NCBI RefSeq assembly: GCF_010119385.1
Contig: NZ_VFIE01000028.1
Coordinates: forward strand, 1-58,989
From: Nesterenkonia haasae
Lineage (GTDB): Bacteria; Actinomycetota; Actinomycetes; Actinomycetales; Micrococcaceae
Direction: 5' to 3'
Length of the DNA stretch: 58,989 nucleotides
The notes beneath the pieces are model-generated. The model was not told the origin of the DNA. It was given only the letters and a program-made list of their open reading frames with translations, and did no database searches. Made by a program: the position numbers and the translations under genes. Below are positions 36,736 to 47,358 of the stretch, piece after piece. Within the stretch, counting starts at the first letter, position 1. Each line of letters opens with the position of its first letter.

Positions 36736-37176
36736 TCACCTGGTCAGTGACTCCAGCAAGCCTTCGACACGTGCTTTGATGTCATCGCGGATTCTCCGCA
36801 CAGTCTCGATGTCTTTGCCAGCGGGATCTTCAAGTGGCCAATCCTCGTACCGCTTCCCCGGGTAGTAAGGGCAGTCGTCACCGCATCCCATGGTGATGAC
36901 CGCGTCGGACTCCTGGAGCATATCTGCGGTGAGTTCATTGGTGGACTGTGCGGCGATGTCGATTCCCAGCTCTGCCATGGCTTCAACCGCTACCGGGTTG
37001 AGCTGATCGGCAGGCTTAGTGCCTCCGGAGTAGACCACAACGCTGCCAGCTGAGAGCTCGCGAAGGAACCCTGCAGCCATCTGGGAGCGCCCTGCGTTGT
37101 GCACACAGACGAACGTCACCGCAGGTTTGCCGGATTTGGGTGTGTGCTGATTCTCTACAGCGGAGGGACTCGACAT
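36736..37176 (-). CDS. arsC: Arsenate reductase, probably mycothiol-dependent (arsenate-mycothiol transferase)
   Basis: 146 residues. The tyrosine-phosphatase-like loop CVHNAGRSQMAAGFL (Cx5R) near residue 23 is the active site, and ITMGCGDDCPYYPGKRYEDW near residue 95 resembles the corynebacterial mycothiol-linked enzymes more than the three-Cys thioredoxin-linked type. It would reduce arsenate to arsenite for export by ACR3. It lies 14 bp downstream of the ACR3 gene on the same strand. The choice of reductant is inferred. Confidence 0.88.
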   Translation of the reverse strand: MSSPSAVENQHTPKSGKPAVTFVCVHNAGRSQMAAGFLRELSAGSVVVYSGGTKPADQLNPVAVEAMAELGIDIAAQSTNELTADMLQESDAVITMGCGDDCPYYPGKRYEDWPLEDPAGKDIETVRRIRDDIKARVEGLLESLTR

Positions 37177-37190
37177 GAGGTGTTCCTTTC

Positions 37191-38312
37191 TTAGCGGGTG
37201 TTGACTGGCGCAGAATCGCGTTCAGCCGGGATGCTCATGGGTATCGCCCGTGCGCTAAAGAACTTGCGTGCCCACAGGGCTACATACACCAGACCTACCA
37301 GGACAGGCACTTCGATGAGGGGCCCGACGACGCCGGCGAGAGCCTGGCCGCTGGCGGCACCGAAGGTGGCGATGGAGACGGCGATCGCCAGCTCGAAGTT
37401 GTTCCCTGCAGCGGTAAAGCTCAAAGTGGTGGCGCGCTCGTAGCCCATACGTAGGATCCACCCAATCACCATGGAAGCTCCAAAGGTGACCACGAAGTAG
37501 ATCAGAAGTGGGACAGCGATCCGCACCACATCGAACGGTTGGCTCAGGACCTGGTCACCTTGCAGCGCGAAGAGCACCACAATGGTGAACAGCAGTCCGT
37601 ACAGGGCCCATGGCCCAATGGCTGGCAGCACTTTGGTCTCATAGGCGGTCCGGCCCATCCGGGCCTCACCGATGGTCCGAGTGAGGAAACCCGCCAGCAG
37701 CGGAATCCCTAGGAAAACGAGTACCGAGATGGTGATCGCCCCTATGGAGAAGTCTGTGCTCGTGGTCTCCAGCCCCAGCCAGCTCGGCAGCAGCTGCAGA
37801 TAGAACCAACCCAAGAGCCCGAACATGAATACCTGGAACACTGAGTTGATGGCCACTAGGACGGCGGCCGCTTCACGGTCTCCGCAGGCCAGATCATTCC
37901 AGATGAGCACCATGGCGATGCAGCGCGCCAGGCCCACAATGATCAGGCCAGTTCGGTACTCCGGGAGGTCGGGGAGAAAAATCCAGGCTAGGGCGAACAT
38001 GAAGGCTGGCGCGAGCAGCCAGTTGATCACTAAGGAGGTGATGATGAGGCGTTTGTCTGAGATGACTCGACCCGTTTCGTTGTACCGAACTTTAGCCAGC
38101 ACGGGGTACATCATGACCAGCAGGCCGATGGCGATCGGTACCGAGACGCCAGCGATCTTGACTGACTCCAGCGCCTCGCCGAAGAGGGGCACTGCAGCGC
38201 CGATAAGGAGGCCGAAGCCCATTGCCCCGAGGATCCATAGCGGGAGGAACTTATCCAGCAGGGAAAGCTTCTGAATGACAGTGCCTGCTTCTGGAGCTTC
38301 AGAGGTCGTCAC
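37191..38312 (-). CDS. acr3: ACR3-family arsenite efflux transporter
   Basis: 373 residues from a GTG with AAGG upstream, about ten membrane segments. Landmarks of the family: LVMMYPVLAKVRYNETG, FLPDLPEYRTGLIIVGLARC with the essential Cys, VLIWNDLACGDREAAAVLVA, and TLSFTAAGNNFELAIAVSIA. It exports arsenite using the proton gradient. It pairs with arsC downstream and a divergent arsR upstream, with two likely ArsR operators in the 122 bp between. Confidence 0.95.
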   Translation of the reverse strand: MTTSEAPEAGTVIQKLSLLDKFLPLWILGAMGFGLLIGAAVPLFGEALESVKIAGVSVPIAIGLLVMMYPVLAKVRYNETGRVISDKRLIITSLVINWLLAPAFMFALAWIFLPDLPEYRTGLIIVGLARCIAMVLIWNDLACGDREAAAVLVAINSVFQVFMFGLLGWFYLQLLPSWLGLETTSTDFSIGAITISVLVFLGIPLLAGFLTRTIGEARMGRTAYETKVLPAIGPWALYGLLFTIVVLFALQGDQVLSQPFDVVRIAVPLLIYFVVTFGASMVIGWILRMGYERATTLSFTAAGNNFELAIAVSIATFGAASGQALAGVVGPLIEVPVLVGLVYVALWARKFFSARAIPMSIPAERDSAPVNTR

Positions 38313-38344
38313 GAGTGCCTTATCGTTGAGAATGCATGGGTATC

Positions 38345-38360
38345 ATCGACAACTGTCGAT
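38345..38360. promoter_or_regulatory. ArsR operator 1 (perfect inverted repeat)
   Basis: ATCGACA-AC-TGTCGAT, 7-bp arms around 2 nt, between the divergent ACR3 and arsR genes. Confidence 0.7.
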
Positions 38361-38381
38361 ATGTCGAGTATCGTCCAATAC

Positions 38382-38397
38382 ATCGATACATGTCAAT
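38382..38397. promoter_or_regulatory. ArsR operator 2 (imperfect copy)
   Basis: ATCGATA-CA-TGTCAAT matches operator 1 except for one base in each arm (and the spacer), 37 bp away from it and 38 bp before arsR. Confidence 0.6.
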
Positions 38398-38434
38398 CTA
38401 CCTGTTCTCACTCCGGAAGGGCTGTGCCGCAACA

Positions 38435-38863
38435 ATGACCACAACAGCGCCGAACTCTGTTGCACCCGCTGCCGAGGACGCCTCAGCCTGCTGCGCCCCC
38501 ATACCCGGCACTTCCGCTCTGCAGGCCGAGACGGCGGCAGATCTTGCAGTCAGGTTCAAAGCTCTCGGCGACCCCAATCGTCTGATGCTGCTGGCCACGA
38601 TCGCAGGTGGAGAATCTGCGGAGGCCTGTGTCTGCGATCTCACCGAACCGTTGAATCTGGGGCAGCCCACTGTCTCACACCACTTGAAGATCCTGGTCGA
38701 TGCAGGGTTCCTCATCAAGGAAAAGCGTGGGACATGGTCTTATTACTCTCTGGTTCCCGGTGCCCTGAGCGGGCTCTGCGGCGATCTGTGCTCTGAATCT
38801 GTCCTGGGTGGCCTCATGAGCACTTCCTCGCCCGCTGCACCTGCTCCCGACCAAGACTGCTGA
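38435..38863 (+). CDS. arsR: ArsR-family arsenic-responsive repressor
   Basis: 142 residues from the ATG at 38435; the open frame continues upstream through the operators and is unlikely to be coding. ArsR fold: RFKALGDPNRLMLLATIAGG, then ACVCDLTEPLNLGQPTVSHHLKIL with the CVC metal site in the recognition helix region, then LIKEKRGTWSYYSLVPGAL. Extra Cys occur at the N-terminus (CCAPI) and C-terminus (CGDLC), possibly adding arsenite ligands. It should repress itself and the acr3-arsC unit until arsenite binds. Its stop abuts that of the convergent radA gene. Confidence 0.92.
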   Translation: MTTTAPNSVAPAAEDASACCAPIPGTSALQAETAADLAVRFKALGDPNRLMLLATIAGGESAEACVCDLTEPLNLGQPTVSHHLKILVDAGFLIKEKRGTWSYYSLVPGALSGLCGDLCSESVLGGLMSTSSPAAPAPDQDC

Positions 38864-40270
38864 CTACTTCTCCCCCAAAACCAGGCTCAGAGCCTCCGCG
38901 AGGGACCCGACCTCGCGGACCGTCATGCCCTCGGGGATGCTGTTGTTCTCTGTAGAGCCTTTGCTCTCTGGAGTCCGCGGCACGATGGCGTGCGTAAATC
39001 CTAGCCGCTGAGCCTCCTGCAGGCGCCTGCTGAGCCCCTGGACCGGCCTGACTTCTCCAGCAAGGCCAACTTCACCGAAGGCGAGGAACCTGTTGGGCAG
39101 GGGTTTCTCCAAGGTTGCTGAGGCCACCGCGAGAGCCACCGCCAAATCTGCTGCCGGTTCGGTGATTTTAACCCCACCCACTGTGGCCACATAGGTTTCG
39201 GACTTCATTAAGGTGGCCAGCTTGGCCCTTCGCTGCAGCACCGCCAAGAGCATTGAGACCCGTGGTGAATCCAACCCTGAGACTGCTCTGCGTGGCTGCG
39301 CGGCCTGTGATTCTGCAACCAGAGCCTGCACCTCCGCCGTCAGCGGCCGGCGGCCTTCGAGCGTGATGGTGATGCAGGTCCCGGGGACCCGTTCAGTCAT
39401 CGCGGAGACGAACAATCCGCTCGGGTCTGCCAGGGAGACCAAACCGTCCTCGGTGAGGTCGAAACAGCCGACGTCGTCAGTCGGCCCGTAGCGGTTCTTT
39501 CCGGCGCGCAGCAGACGAAGCCGCGAGTGTCGCTCGCCTTCGAATTGGCAGACGACATCCACAAGGTGCTCCAGCATGCGCGGACCGGCAATATTGCCCT
39601 CTTTGGTGACGTGACCCACGAGAATCGTGGTCATATTGCGCCGCTTAGCGGACTCGATCATGGCTGCTGTCACTTCTCGAATCTGAGTCACACCACCGGC
39701 GGCACCATCGACTTCCGCCGATGACAGCGTTTGGACGGAGTCCATGATGGTCAACTGTGGTCCACCCTGGGCAGCGCCGGTTTCTTCGATCTGACCCAAG
39801 GCTTGGCCCAGATCCGACTCGGCCGCCAGGTAGAGACCGTCAGCGACTGCACCGATCCTTTCCGCACGCTTCTTCACCTGGGCGGCGGACTCTTCCCCAG
39901 TGAGGTAGAGCACCGGTTGGGAGGTGTGTTTCCGCGCCACATCGGCAGCGGCTTGCAGCAGCAGCGTGGACTTGCCGACCCCGGGCTCTCCGGCCATCAG
40001 GATGACTGCGCCGGGCACCAGTCCTCCACCGAGGACCCGGTCGAGCTCACCGATCCCGGTGGGTCGGAATTCAGCGACTGATGAGTCCACCTCCGCGATC
40101 GTTCTGGCGGGAGTGTCCACAGAGCGTGAGGCTCCAGTCCGAGCCTTGGTCTGGCCCTTCTCCGCGACTGTTCCCCAGGATTGGCACTCAGGGCACCGGC
40201 CGACCCATTTGACGGTCTGCCACCCGCACTCAGAGCACTCGAACCCCGCGGAGGATTTGTTCTTAGCCAT
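38864..40270 (-). CDS. radA: DNA repair protein RadA
   Basis: 468 residues. N-terminal zinc finger FECSECGWQTVKWVGRCPEC; Walker A MAGEPGVGKSTLLLQAA; the RadA motif reads GKNRYG instead of the usual KNRFG; the C-terminal Lon-like domain includes YVATVGGVKITEPAADLAVA. It is a DnaB-like branch-migration helicase in recombinational repair. In many actinobacteria it adjoins disA and mutY; here disA is not present and mutY is 3.4 kb away. Confidence 0.95.
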   Translation of the reverse strand: MAKNKSSAGFECSECGWQTVKWVGRCPECQSWGTVAEKGQTKARTGASRSVDTPARTIAEVDSSVAEFRPTGIGELDRVLGGGLVPGAVILMAGEPGVGKSTLLLQAAADVARKHTSQPVLYLTGEESAAQVKKRAERIGAVADGLYLAAESDLGQALGQIEETGAAQGGPQLTIMDSVQTLSSAEVDGAAGGVTQIREVTAAMIESAKRRNMTTILVGHVTKEGNIAGPRMLEHLVDVVCQFEGERHSRLRLLRAGKNRYGPTDDVGCFDLTEDGLVSLADPSGLFVSAMTERVPGTCITITLEGRRPLTAEVQALVAESQAAQPRRAVSGLDSPRVSMLLAVLQRRAKLATLMKSETYVATVGGVKITEPAADLAVALAVASATLEKPLPNRFLAFGEVGLAGEVRPVQGLSRRLQEAQRLGFTHAIVPRTPESKGSTENNSIPEGMTVREVGSLAEALSLVLGEK

Positions 40271-40337
40271 GCGCTATACGGTATCCGTTCCCCCAGAAGC
40301 CCTAGGTGTGGCCGGCATCAGTGTCTGGGCATGAGAG

Positions 40338-40378
40338 AGGCCGGGCCGACTCACAGATTCTGTGGACCGGCCCGGCCT
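40338..40378 (-). terminator. Terminator after clpC
   Basis: AGGCCGGGCCG (40338-40348) and its perfect complement (40368-40378), with a possible inner CACAG/CTGTG stem. It lies 18 bp past the clpC stop and ahead of radA. Confidence 0.75.
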
Positions 40379-40395
40379 TATCGCTCCGGTTCTGC

Positions 40396-42915
<2,520 letters not shown>

Positions 42916-43006
42916 AGCCAACTGACGCTCCCTACAGCATTGTCTTCCGAGAGTCCAAGGCTACGGCCATTTGCCGTCGACTCACCTACCTGTTCGCCAC
43001 AGGGAA

Positions 43007-43058
43007 AAGACTGACCCCCGGGGCGAGCTCATGCTAGCCCGCGCCGGGGGTCAGTCTT
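43007..43058 (-). terminator. Terminator after lsr2
   Basis: A perfect 15-bp inverted repeat (AAGACTGACCCCCGG at 43007-43021 and 43044-43058) followed on the minus strand by TTTTCCC. It starts 11 bp past the lsr2 stop. Confidence 0.8.
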
Positions 43059-43069
43059 ACCCGTAAGTC

Positions 43070-43372
43070 TCAGCGTTTTTTGGCGTTGCGGTACGCCTCG
43101 ACGATGTCCCGGTGCAGGCGACCCCGCTTGGCGACCGTGTAGCCGTGAGACACGGCCCACTCGCGAATCTTCTTGGCCTCATTCTGAGGTGACGGAGGCG
43201 GAACAGCCTCGGCCTTGCGAACATACTTCTTCAAGGTGTCGCGGAGTGCTTTGGCGTTGTCCTCTGACAGGTCAATGGAGTAAAACCTGCTGTCAAGACC
43301 GAAGTGAACAGTCTCCTTAGCTGGTGTTCCATCAAGGTCATCAACCAGGATTTCTTGAACTTTTTTCGCCAT
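43070..43372 (-). CDS. lsr2: Lsr2 nucleoid-associated protein
   Basis: 100 residues. N-terminal dimerisation domain AKKVQEILVDDLDGTPAKETVHFGLD, and the C-terminal AT-hook-like DNA-binding domain NEAKKIREWAVSHGYTVAKRGRLHRDIVEAYRNA with the core KRGRL (family RGR). It bridges DNA and silences AT-rich and foreign genes. A TATAAT lies about 80 nt upstream and a strong terminator follows, so it is probably a single-gene unit. Confidence 0.96.
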   Translation of the reverse strand: MAKKVQEILVDDLDGTPAKETVHFGLDSRFYSIDLSEDNAKALRDTLKKYVRKAEAVPPPSPQNEAKKIREWAVSHGYTVAKRGRLHRDIVEAYRNAKKR

Positions 43373-43450
43373 GAGCGATGCACCTCACTGCAGAGTATCG
43401 ACAACCCAGGAAACTGTGCTCGCTGTCTGCACACTCAGGGCTGCTAAATG

Positions 43451-43456
43451 ATTATA
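43451..43456 (-). promoter_or_regulatory. Likely -10 of the lsr2 promoter
   Basis: Perfect TATAAT on the minus strand, 78 nt before the lsr2 ATG, in an AT-rich stretch. No consensus -35 is seen at 16-18 bp. Confidence 0.45.
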
Positions 43457-43556
43457 AGTGGCCAGGGACCAATTCTCTGGCGACGGCATCATTCTCGCAG
43501 GGAAAAACGAGGTCCGTCAACTCTGTATGACTCTGCAAGAATTCAGCTTGGTTTGT

Positions 43557-43733
43557 TCACTGATGGGCTTCTGCATCCCGGCCAGTAGGCTCATTAAACT
43601 CTTGTCGCACGGCAGCTTCGGTGGCCCGCTCATTGCGGTCAGCGCGGAAGATTGCGCGCATTGCCAGCCAAAAGACCAGGCCCACACCTATCGACGGAGC
43701 GAGCACTTCGAAGTATGTCCAGAAATCATCCAT
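43557..43733 (-). CDS. 58-residue single-pass membrane protein
   Basis: The gene starts 6 bp after the lysS stop on the same strand. It encodes a short N-terminus (MDDFWTYFEVLAPSIG), one hydrophobic segment (about residues 12-26, VGLVFWLAMRAIF), and a basic-then-acidic tail (RADRNERATEAAVRQEF). A Pro-Thr-Gly-Arg stretch is near the end. The positively charged residues after the membrane segment favour an outside-to-inside orientation with the tail in the cytoplasm. No function is known. Small proteins of this type occur at this place between lysS and lsr2 in related actinobacteria, as far as I recall. Confidence 0.75.
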   Translation of the reverse strand: MDDFWTYFEVLAPSIGVGLVFWLAMRAIFRADRNERATEAAVRQEFNEPTGRDAEAHQ

Positions 43734-43739
43734 TGTGGC

Positions 43740-45254
43740 TCAGCTTTCCGGCTTGAGGAGGGGAAATAGAATTGTTTCACGAATACCTGATCCCGTGAAC
43801 AGCATCACAAGTCGATCAATTCCCAAACCGATTCCACCCATCGGTGGTGCCCCATATTCCAGCGCCCGTAGAAAGTCTTCATCTACCTGCATTGCCTCTT
43901 CATCTCCCCCTGCTGCTCTCTGGGCCTGCGCCACCAAGCGTTCTCGTTGAATGACAGGGTCAATAAGTTCAGAGAACGCTGTGCCGGTCTCCATCCCGGC
44001 GATGATGAGGTCCCATGCCTCAATAACACCAGGCTTCTCTCGATGGGGGCGGGCCAAAGGCTGGGCGGCCGGTGGATAGTCACAGACAAACGTGGGCTGA
44101 AGCAGGGTCGGCTCCACAATTTCACCGAAGAGCTCCAGGACCAGCTTCTGGGCGTCCCAGGCAGGATCGACCCTTACTTCGCGCTGCTCCGCAATGGCGC
44201 GCAGAGTGTCGGCATCGGTATCCGGGGTGATCTCCTGCCCCACAGCCTCGGACAGCCCTGGGTAGACCGACAGCCAAGCCCATTCCCCGCTGAGATCGAC
44301 GACGCCGCGCTCGGTCTCAATCTGCAAGCCCTTACCTGCCGCCTCTGCAGCATTGAGGATCATCTCCTGCATTCGCTCGGCCATCACATACATGTCACCC
44401 CAGGCTTCGTAGGATTCCAGCATGGTGAACTCTGGGGAGTGCGTTGAGTCGACGCCCTCGTTGCGGAAGACGCGACCAATCTCGAAGACCCGGTCAATAC
44501 CGCCCACCACGGCGCGCTTCAGGTAGAGCTCCGTCGCGATCCGGAGAGTCATGGGTTGGTCGAAGGCGTTGAGATGGGTGCGGAATGGCCGAGCCTGCGC
44601 ACCTCCGTGGATGAGCTGCAGGATCGGCGTTTCGACCTCCACATAGTCACGGGAGTGCAGAGTGTCACGGATGGCTCGAACAATGGCCGCACGGGTGTAG
44701 ACCATCTCGCGGGCCTCATCGCGCACAATCAGGTCTGCATACCGCTGGCGCACGCGAGTCTCCTCATTGAGGTCCGCGTGCAGCACTGGCAGTGGCCGGA
44801 TCGCCTTCGAAGCGATGGCGAACGAATGCGCCATTACGCTGAGTTCACCGCGACGCGAGGTGATCACCTCGCCGCTGACCTGGACCTGATCCCCGAGATC
44901 GACGGCTGCCTTCCACTGCGCCAAGCTGTCTTCTCCTACCTCGGCGAGCGAGATCATCGCCTGCAGTCGGGTACCGGCACCCTGTGGGCCGCCCTCCTGC
45001 AGCGTTGCGAAGCAGAGCTTCCCCGTATTCCGGATGAACATCACACGCCCGGTGACCGCGACCGTCTCACCGGTCGAGGCCCCGGGCTCGAGGTCGGGGA
45101 AGCGACGGCGCACCTCCGCTAAGGAAGCACTGCGCTCCACTGCAACCGGGTAGGCCGGCACACCCTTCTCCAGCAGGCGCGCGCGCTTGTCCATGCGCAC
45201 AGCGCGCTGGTCGGTGGTGTCTACGTCGGTCGTGGTGGAAGTCTGCTCAGTCAC
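43740..45254 (-). CDS. lysS: Lysyl-tRNA synthetase, class II
   Basis: 504 residues from a GTG. Anticodon-binding OB fold in residues about 60-160 (VAVTGRVMFIRNTGKLCFATL), motif 2 FEIGRVFRNEGVDSTHSPEF, and motif 3 GGIGLGIDRLVMLFTGS. It charges tRNA-Lys. The start lacks a ribosome-binding site and TAAACT lies 6 nt upstream, suggesting a leaderless message. The small membrane-protein gene follows directly. Confidence 0.96.
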   Translation of the reverse strand: MTEQTSTTTDVDTTDQRAVRMDKRARLLEKGVPAYPVAVERSASLAEVRRRFPDLEPGASTGETVAVTGRVMFIRNTGKLCFATLQEGGPQGAGTRLQAMISLAEVGEDSLAQWKAAVDLGDQVQVSGEVITSRRGELSVMAHSFAIASKAIRPLPVLHADLNEETRVRQRYADLIVRDEAREMVYTRAAIVRAIRDTLHSRDYVEVETPILQLIHGGAQARPFRTHLNAFDQPMTLRIATELYLKRAVVGGIDRVFEIGRVFRNEGVDSTHSPEFTMLESYEAWGDMYVMAERMQEMILNAAEAAGKGLQIETERGVVDLSGEWAWLSVYPGLSEAVGQEITPDTDADTLRAIAEQREVRVDPAWDAQKLVLELFGEIVEPTLLQPTFVCDYPPAAQPLARPHREKPGVIEAWDLIIAGMETGTAFSELIDPVIQRERLVAQAQRAAGGDEEAMQVDEDFLRALEYGAPPMGGIGLGIDRLVMLFTGSGIRETILFPLLKPES

Positions 45255-45260
45255 CCCGCC

Positions 45261-45266
45261 AGTTTA
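45261..45266 (-). promoter_or_regulatory. Putative -10 box of a leaderless lysS transcript
   Basis: Minus-strand TAAACT, then 6 nt, then the GTG at 45254. Confidence 0.45.
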
Positions 45267-45268
45267 CG

Positions 45269-45289
45269 TCTTCTACTGCGAGTAGAAGA
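45269..45289 (-). terminator. Hairpin after pepO
   Basis: TCTTCTACT and AGTAGAAGA form a perfect 9-bp stem with a 3-nt GCG loop, starting 1 bp past the pepO stop. It also covers the -35 region expected for lysS. Confidence 0.55.
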
Positions 45290-45290
45290 A

Positions 45291-47309
45291 CTACCAGATC
45301 GTCACCCGCTGATCAGGTGAAAGGTACATACCGTCACCCTCAGCGGTCCCGAAGGCGCGGTGGAAGGCGTCTACATTCTTCACCGGTTGAGTAGCGCGGA
45401 ACTCGGCGGGAGAGTGCGGATCAACGCTCAGAAGTGTCAGTGCGCGCTCAGGCCGAGTGACATTGCGCCACCCTTGTGCCCAGGCGAAGAAGAACCGTTG
45501 GTCGCCGGTGAGATCTCCCACGGCGTCGTCGTCATTGCCTTCAGGACCCTCCACCTCGGTAATGTCGACACCCTGGTTTCGGGCAGCCAGCCATAACTTG
45601 TACGCCTTGTGCGCGATTCCTATGCCCCCCAGATCGCCGATGTTCTCACCCAGTGTGAGTTCGCCATTGACTGTGTGCTCATCATCCAGAGCTGTGGGGC
45701 TCAACCTGTTGAACTGGTCAACCAGCTGCGCGGTGCGCTGCTCAAACGCCTCACGGTCCTCAGCGGTCCACCAATCAGTCAGGGAACCGTCAGCGCCATA
45801 GCGGGAACCCTGATCGTCGAAACCATGACCTATTTCGTGCCCGATGACTGCACCGATTGCACCAAAGTTCTGGGCCATGTCCCGGTCTACTGAGAAGAAC
45901 GGCAGCTGCAGGATCGCCGCAGGGAAGCAGATGACATTTTCCAGCGGGTGGTAGTAGGCGTTAACTGTCTGCGGTGTCATATGCCATTCGTCGGGATCAG
46001 GACCCTCATCGATTTTGGCGACATCCCGGTCCCACTCCTTCTCAGCGGCCCGGGCCACGTTGCCGACGACGTCATCAGCGACCTCAACATCTGAGTAGTC
46101 CGTCCAGGTGGCGGGGAAGCCGATCTTGGGGCTGAAGGAGTCCAGCTTCTCCAGCGCCTTCTGACGTGTTTCCTCGCCCATCCACTCAAGCGTGCCAATG
46201 GACCGACGGTAGGCCTCAAGCAAGGCGGCAATGAGCTCATCCATGGCCTGCCGAGCCTGTTGCGGGTAGTGCCGAGCCACATAGATCTGCGCCACGTCCT
46301 CGCCCAGGTGACCATTGGTCAGCGCCACGCCCCGCTTCCACCGCTCCTTCAGCTGAGGGGTGCCGTTGAGCGTTCTGGCATAGAAATCGAAGTGCTCATT
46401 GACCACCTCGGAGTGCAGCAGCGGTGCTGCCCACCGCAGAAGCTGAGCGCGAAGCCAGTGCTTCCAAGTGTCCAGCGAGTAATCGGTCAGTACGGCCTGG
46501 AAGGCGGGCAACACATCCGGTTGGCCTACCACGATCTCCGCTGACTGGGCATCCGAGAGCCCCCACCCTTCAAACGCCTCGCTGATCAGCGGCATCAGCT
46601 CCTCGACGTCAGTCCGCGTCATCAGGTTGTAGCGCTTCTGCGCATCCCGAGTGGTCACGCGGTCCCAGTGGTGGGATGCCAGCTGCGTTTCCAGGGCGAG
46701 CACCTCAGATGCTGCTTGGGCAGAGTCTTCGACTCCGGCAATGGAAAGGAACGTCCCGAGATGGCCCTGGTACTTCTCGCGGATCTCAGTGTAGGTATCT
46801 TCCCGGTAGTAGGCCTCGTCCGGAAGGCCCAGACCACCCTGCATGACATGAAAGAGCTCACGTTCAGGGTTGCCTGCATCCCGAACCACGCCCACCGTCA
46901 CGAGACCATCAAGTCCCTGGCGCTGCCACTGGGCGACCAGTCGCAACAGCTCCCCCGGTGTTGAGGCAGACTCCACCTCATCCAGGCGTTCCTGGATGGG
47001 GCCCAGTTTCAGCTCTTCGGCCCGCTCCGCATCCATGAATGCGCGGTAGAACGTGCCGATTCGCTGCTGAATATCACCGAATTCGGGGTCCAGGTCGGCG
47101 ACCCTTTCGGAAGCTGTCTGCGCAGCTTCGTCAAGGATCGCGCGGACGTCTGCCTCGGCTTTGTCCCGCAGCTCGAGGAACGACCCGTATGCATCCAGAT
47201 CATCGGGAATCTCAGCAGTTTTCAGCCACTCGCCGTTGACGTGGTAGTTGAGATCATCCTGCGCTCGGACGGAGGAGTCGATGTAGGGAAAGTCGGTCTT
47301 TGTGCTCAT
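45291..47309 (-). CDS. M13-family zinc metallopeptidase (PepO)
   Basis: 672 residues with no signal peptide or membrane anchor, so it is likely cytoplasmic. Catalytic AVIGHEIGHGFDDQGSRY (HExxH) near residue 490, the third ligand in LTLGENIGDLGGIGIA (ENxxD), and the substrate-binding VNAYYHPLENVICFPAAIL. It cleaves oligopeptides. It is a neprilysin-like enzyme widespread in actinobacteria. Single gene between panC and lysS; a short hairpin lies after its stop. Confidence 0.95.
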   Translation of the reverse strand: MSTKTDFPYIDSSVRAQDDLNYHVNGEWLKTAEIPDDLDAYGSFLELRDKAEADVRAILDEAAQTASERVADLDPEFGDIQQRIGTFYRAFMDAERAEELKLGPIQERLDEVESASTPGELLRLVAQWQRQGLDGLVTVGVVRDAGNPERELFHVMQGGLGLPDEAYYREDTYTEIREKYQGHLGTFLSIAGVEDSAQAASEVLALETQLASHHWDRVTTRDAQKRYNLMTRTDVEELMPLISEAFEGWGLSDAQSAEIVVGQPDVLPAFQAVLTDYSLDTWKHWLRAQLLRWAAPLLHSEVVNEHFDFYARTLNGTPQLKERWKRGVALTNGHLGEDVAQIYVARHYPQQARQAMDELIAALLEAYRRSIGTLEWMGEETRQKALEKLDSFSPKIGFPATWTDYSDVEVADDVVGNVARAAEKEWDRDVAKIDEGPDPDEWHMTPQTVNAYYHPLENVICFPAAILQLPFFSVDRDMAQNFGAIGAVIGHEIGHGFDDQGSRYGADGSLTDWWTAEDREAFEQRTAQLVDQFNRLSPTALDDEHTVNGELTLGENIGDLGGIGIAHKAYKLWLAARNQGVDITEVEGPEGNDDDAVGDLTGDQRFFFAWAQGWRNVTRPERALTLLSVDPHSPAEFRATQPVKNVDAFHRAFGTAEGDGMYLSPDQRVTIW

Positions 47310-47358
47310 GGATCCACCCTACGTCAGCCACTGAGGTGCTGGAATGTTGCCTTCTGGA

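Noticed and set aside
35572-40270. Arsenic cluster as a mobile element
   Set aside because: No integrase, transposase, terminal repeats or tRNA target are seen at its borders, and codon use looks like the neighbours.
43458-43769. 103-codon plus-strand frame near lsr2
   Set aside because: It overlaps the small membrane-protein gene and the lysS end on the other strand and has no motif or ribosome-binding site.
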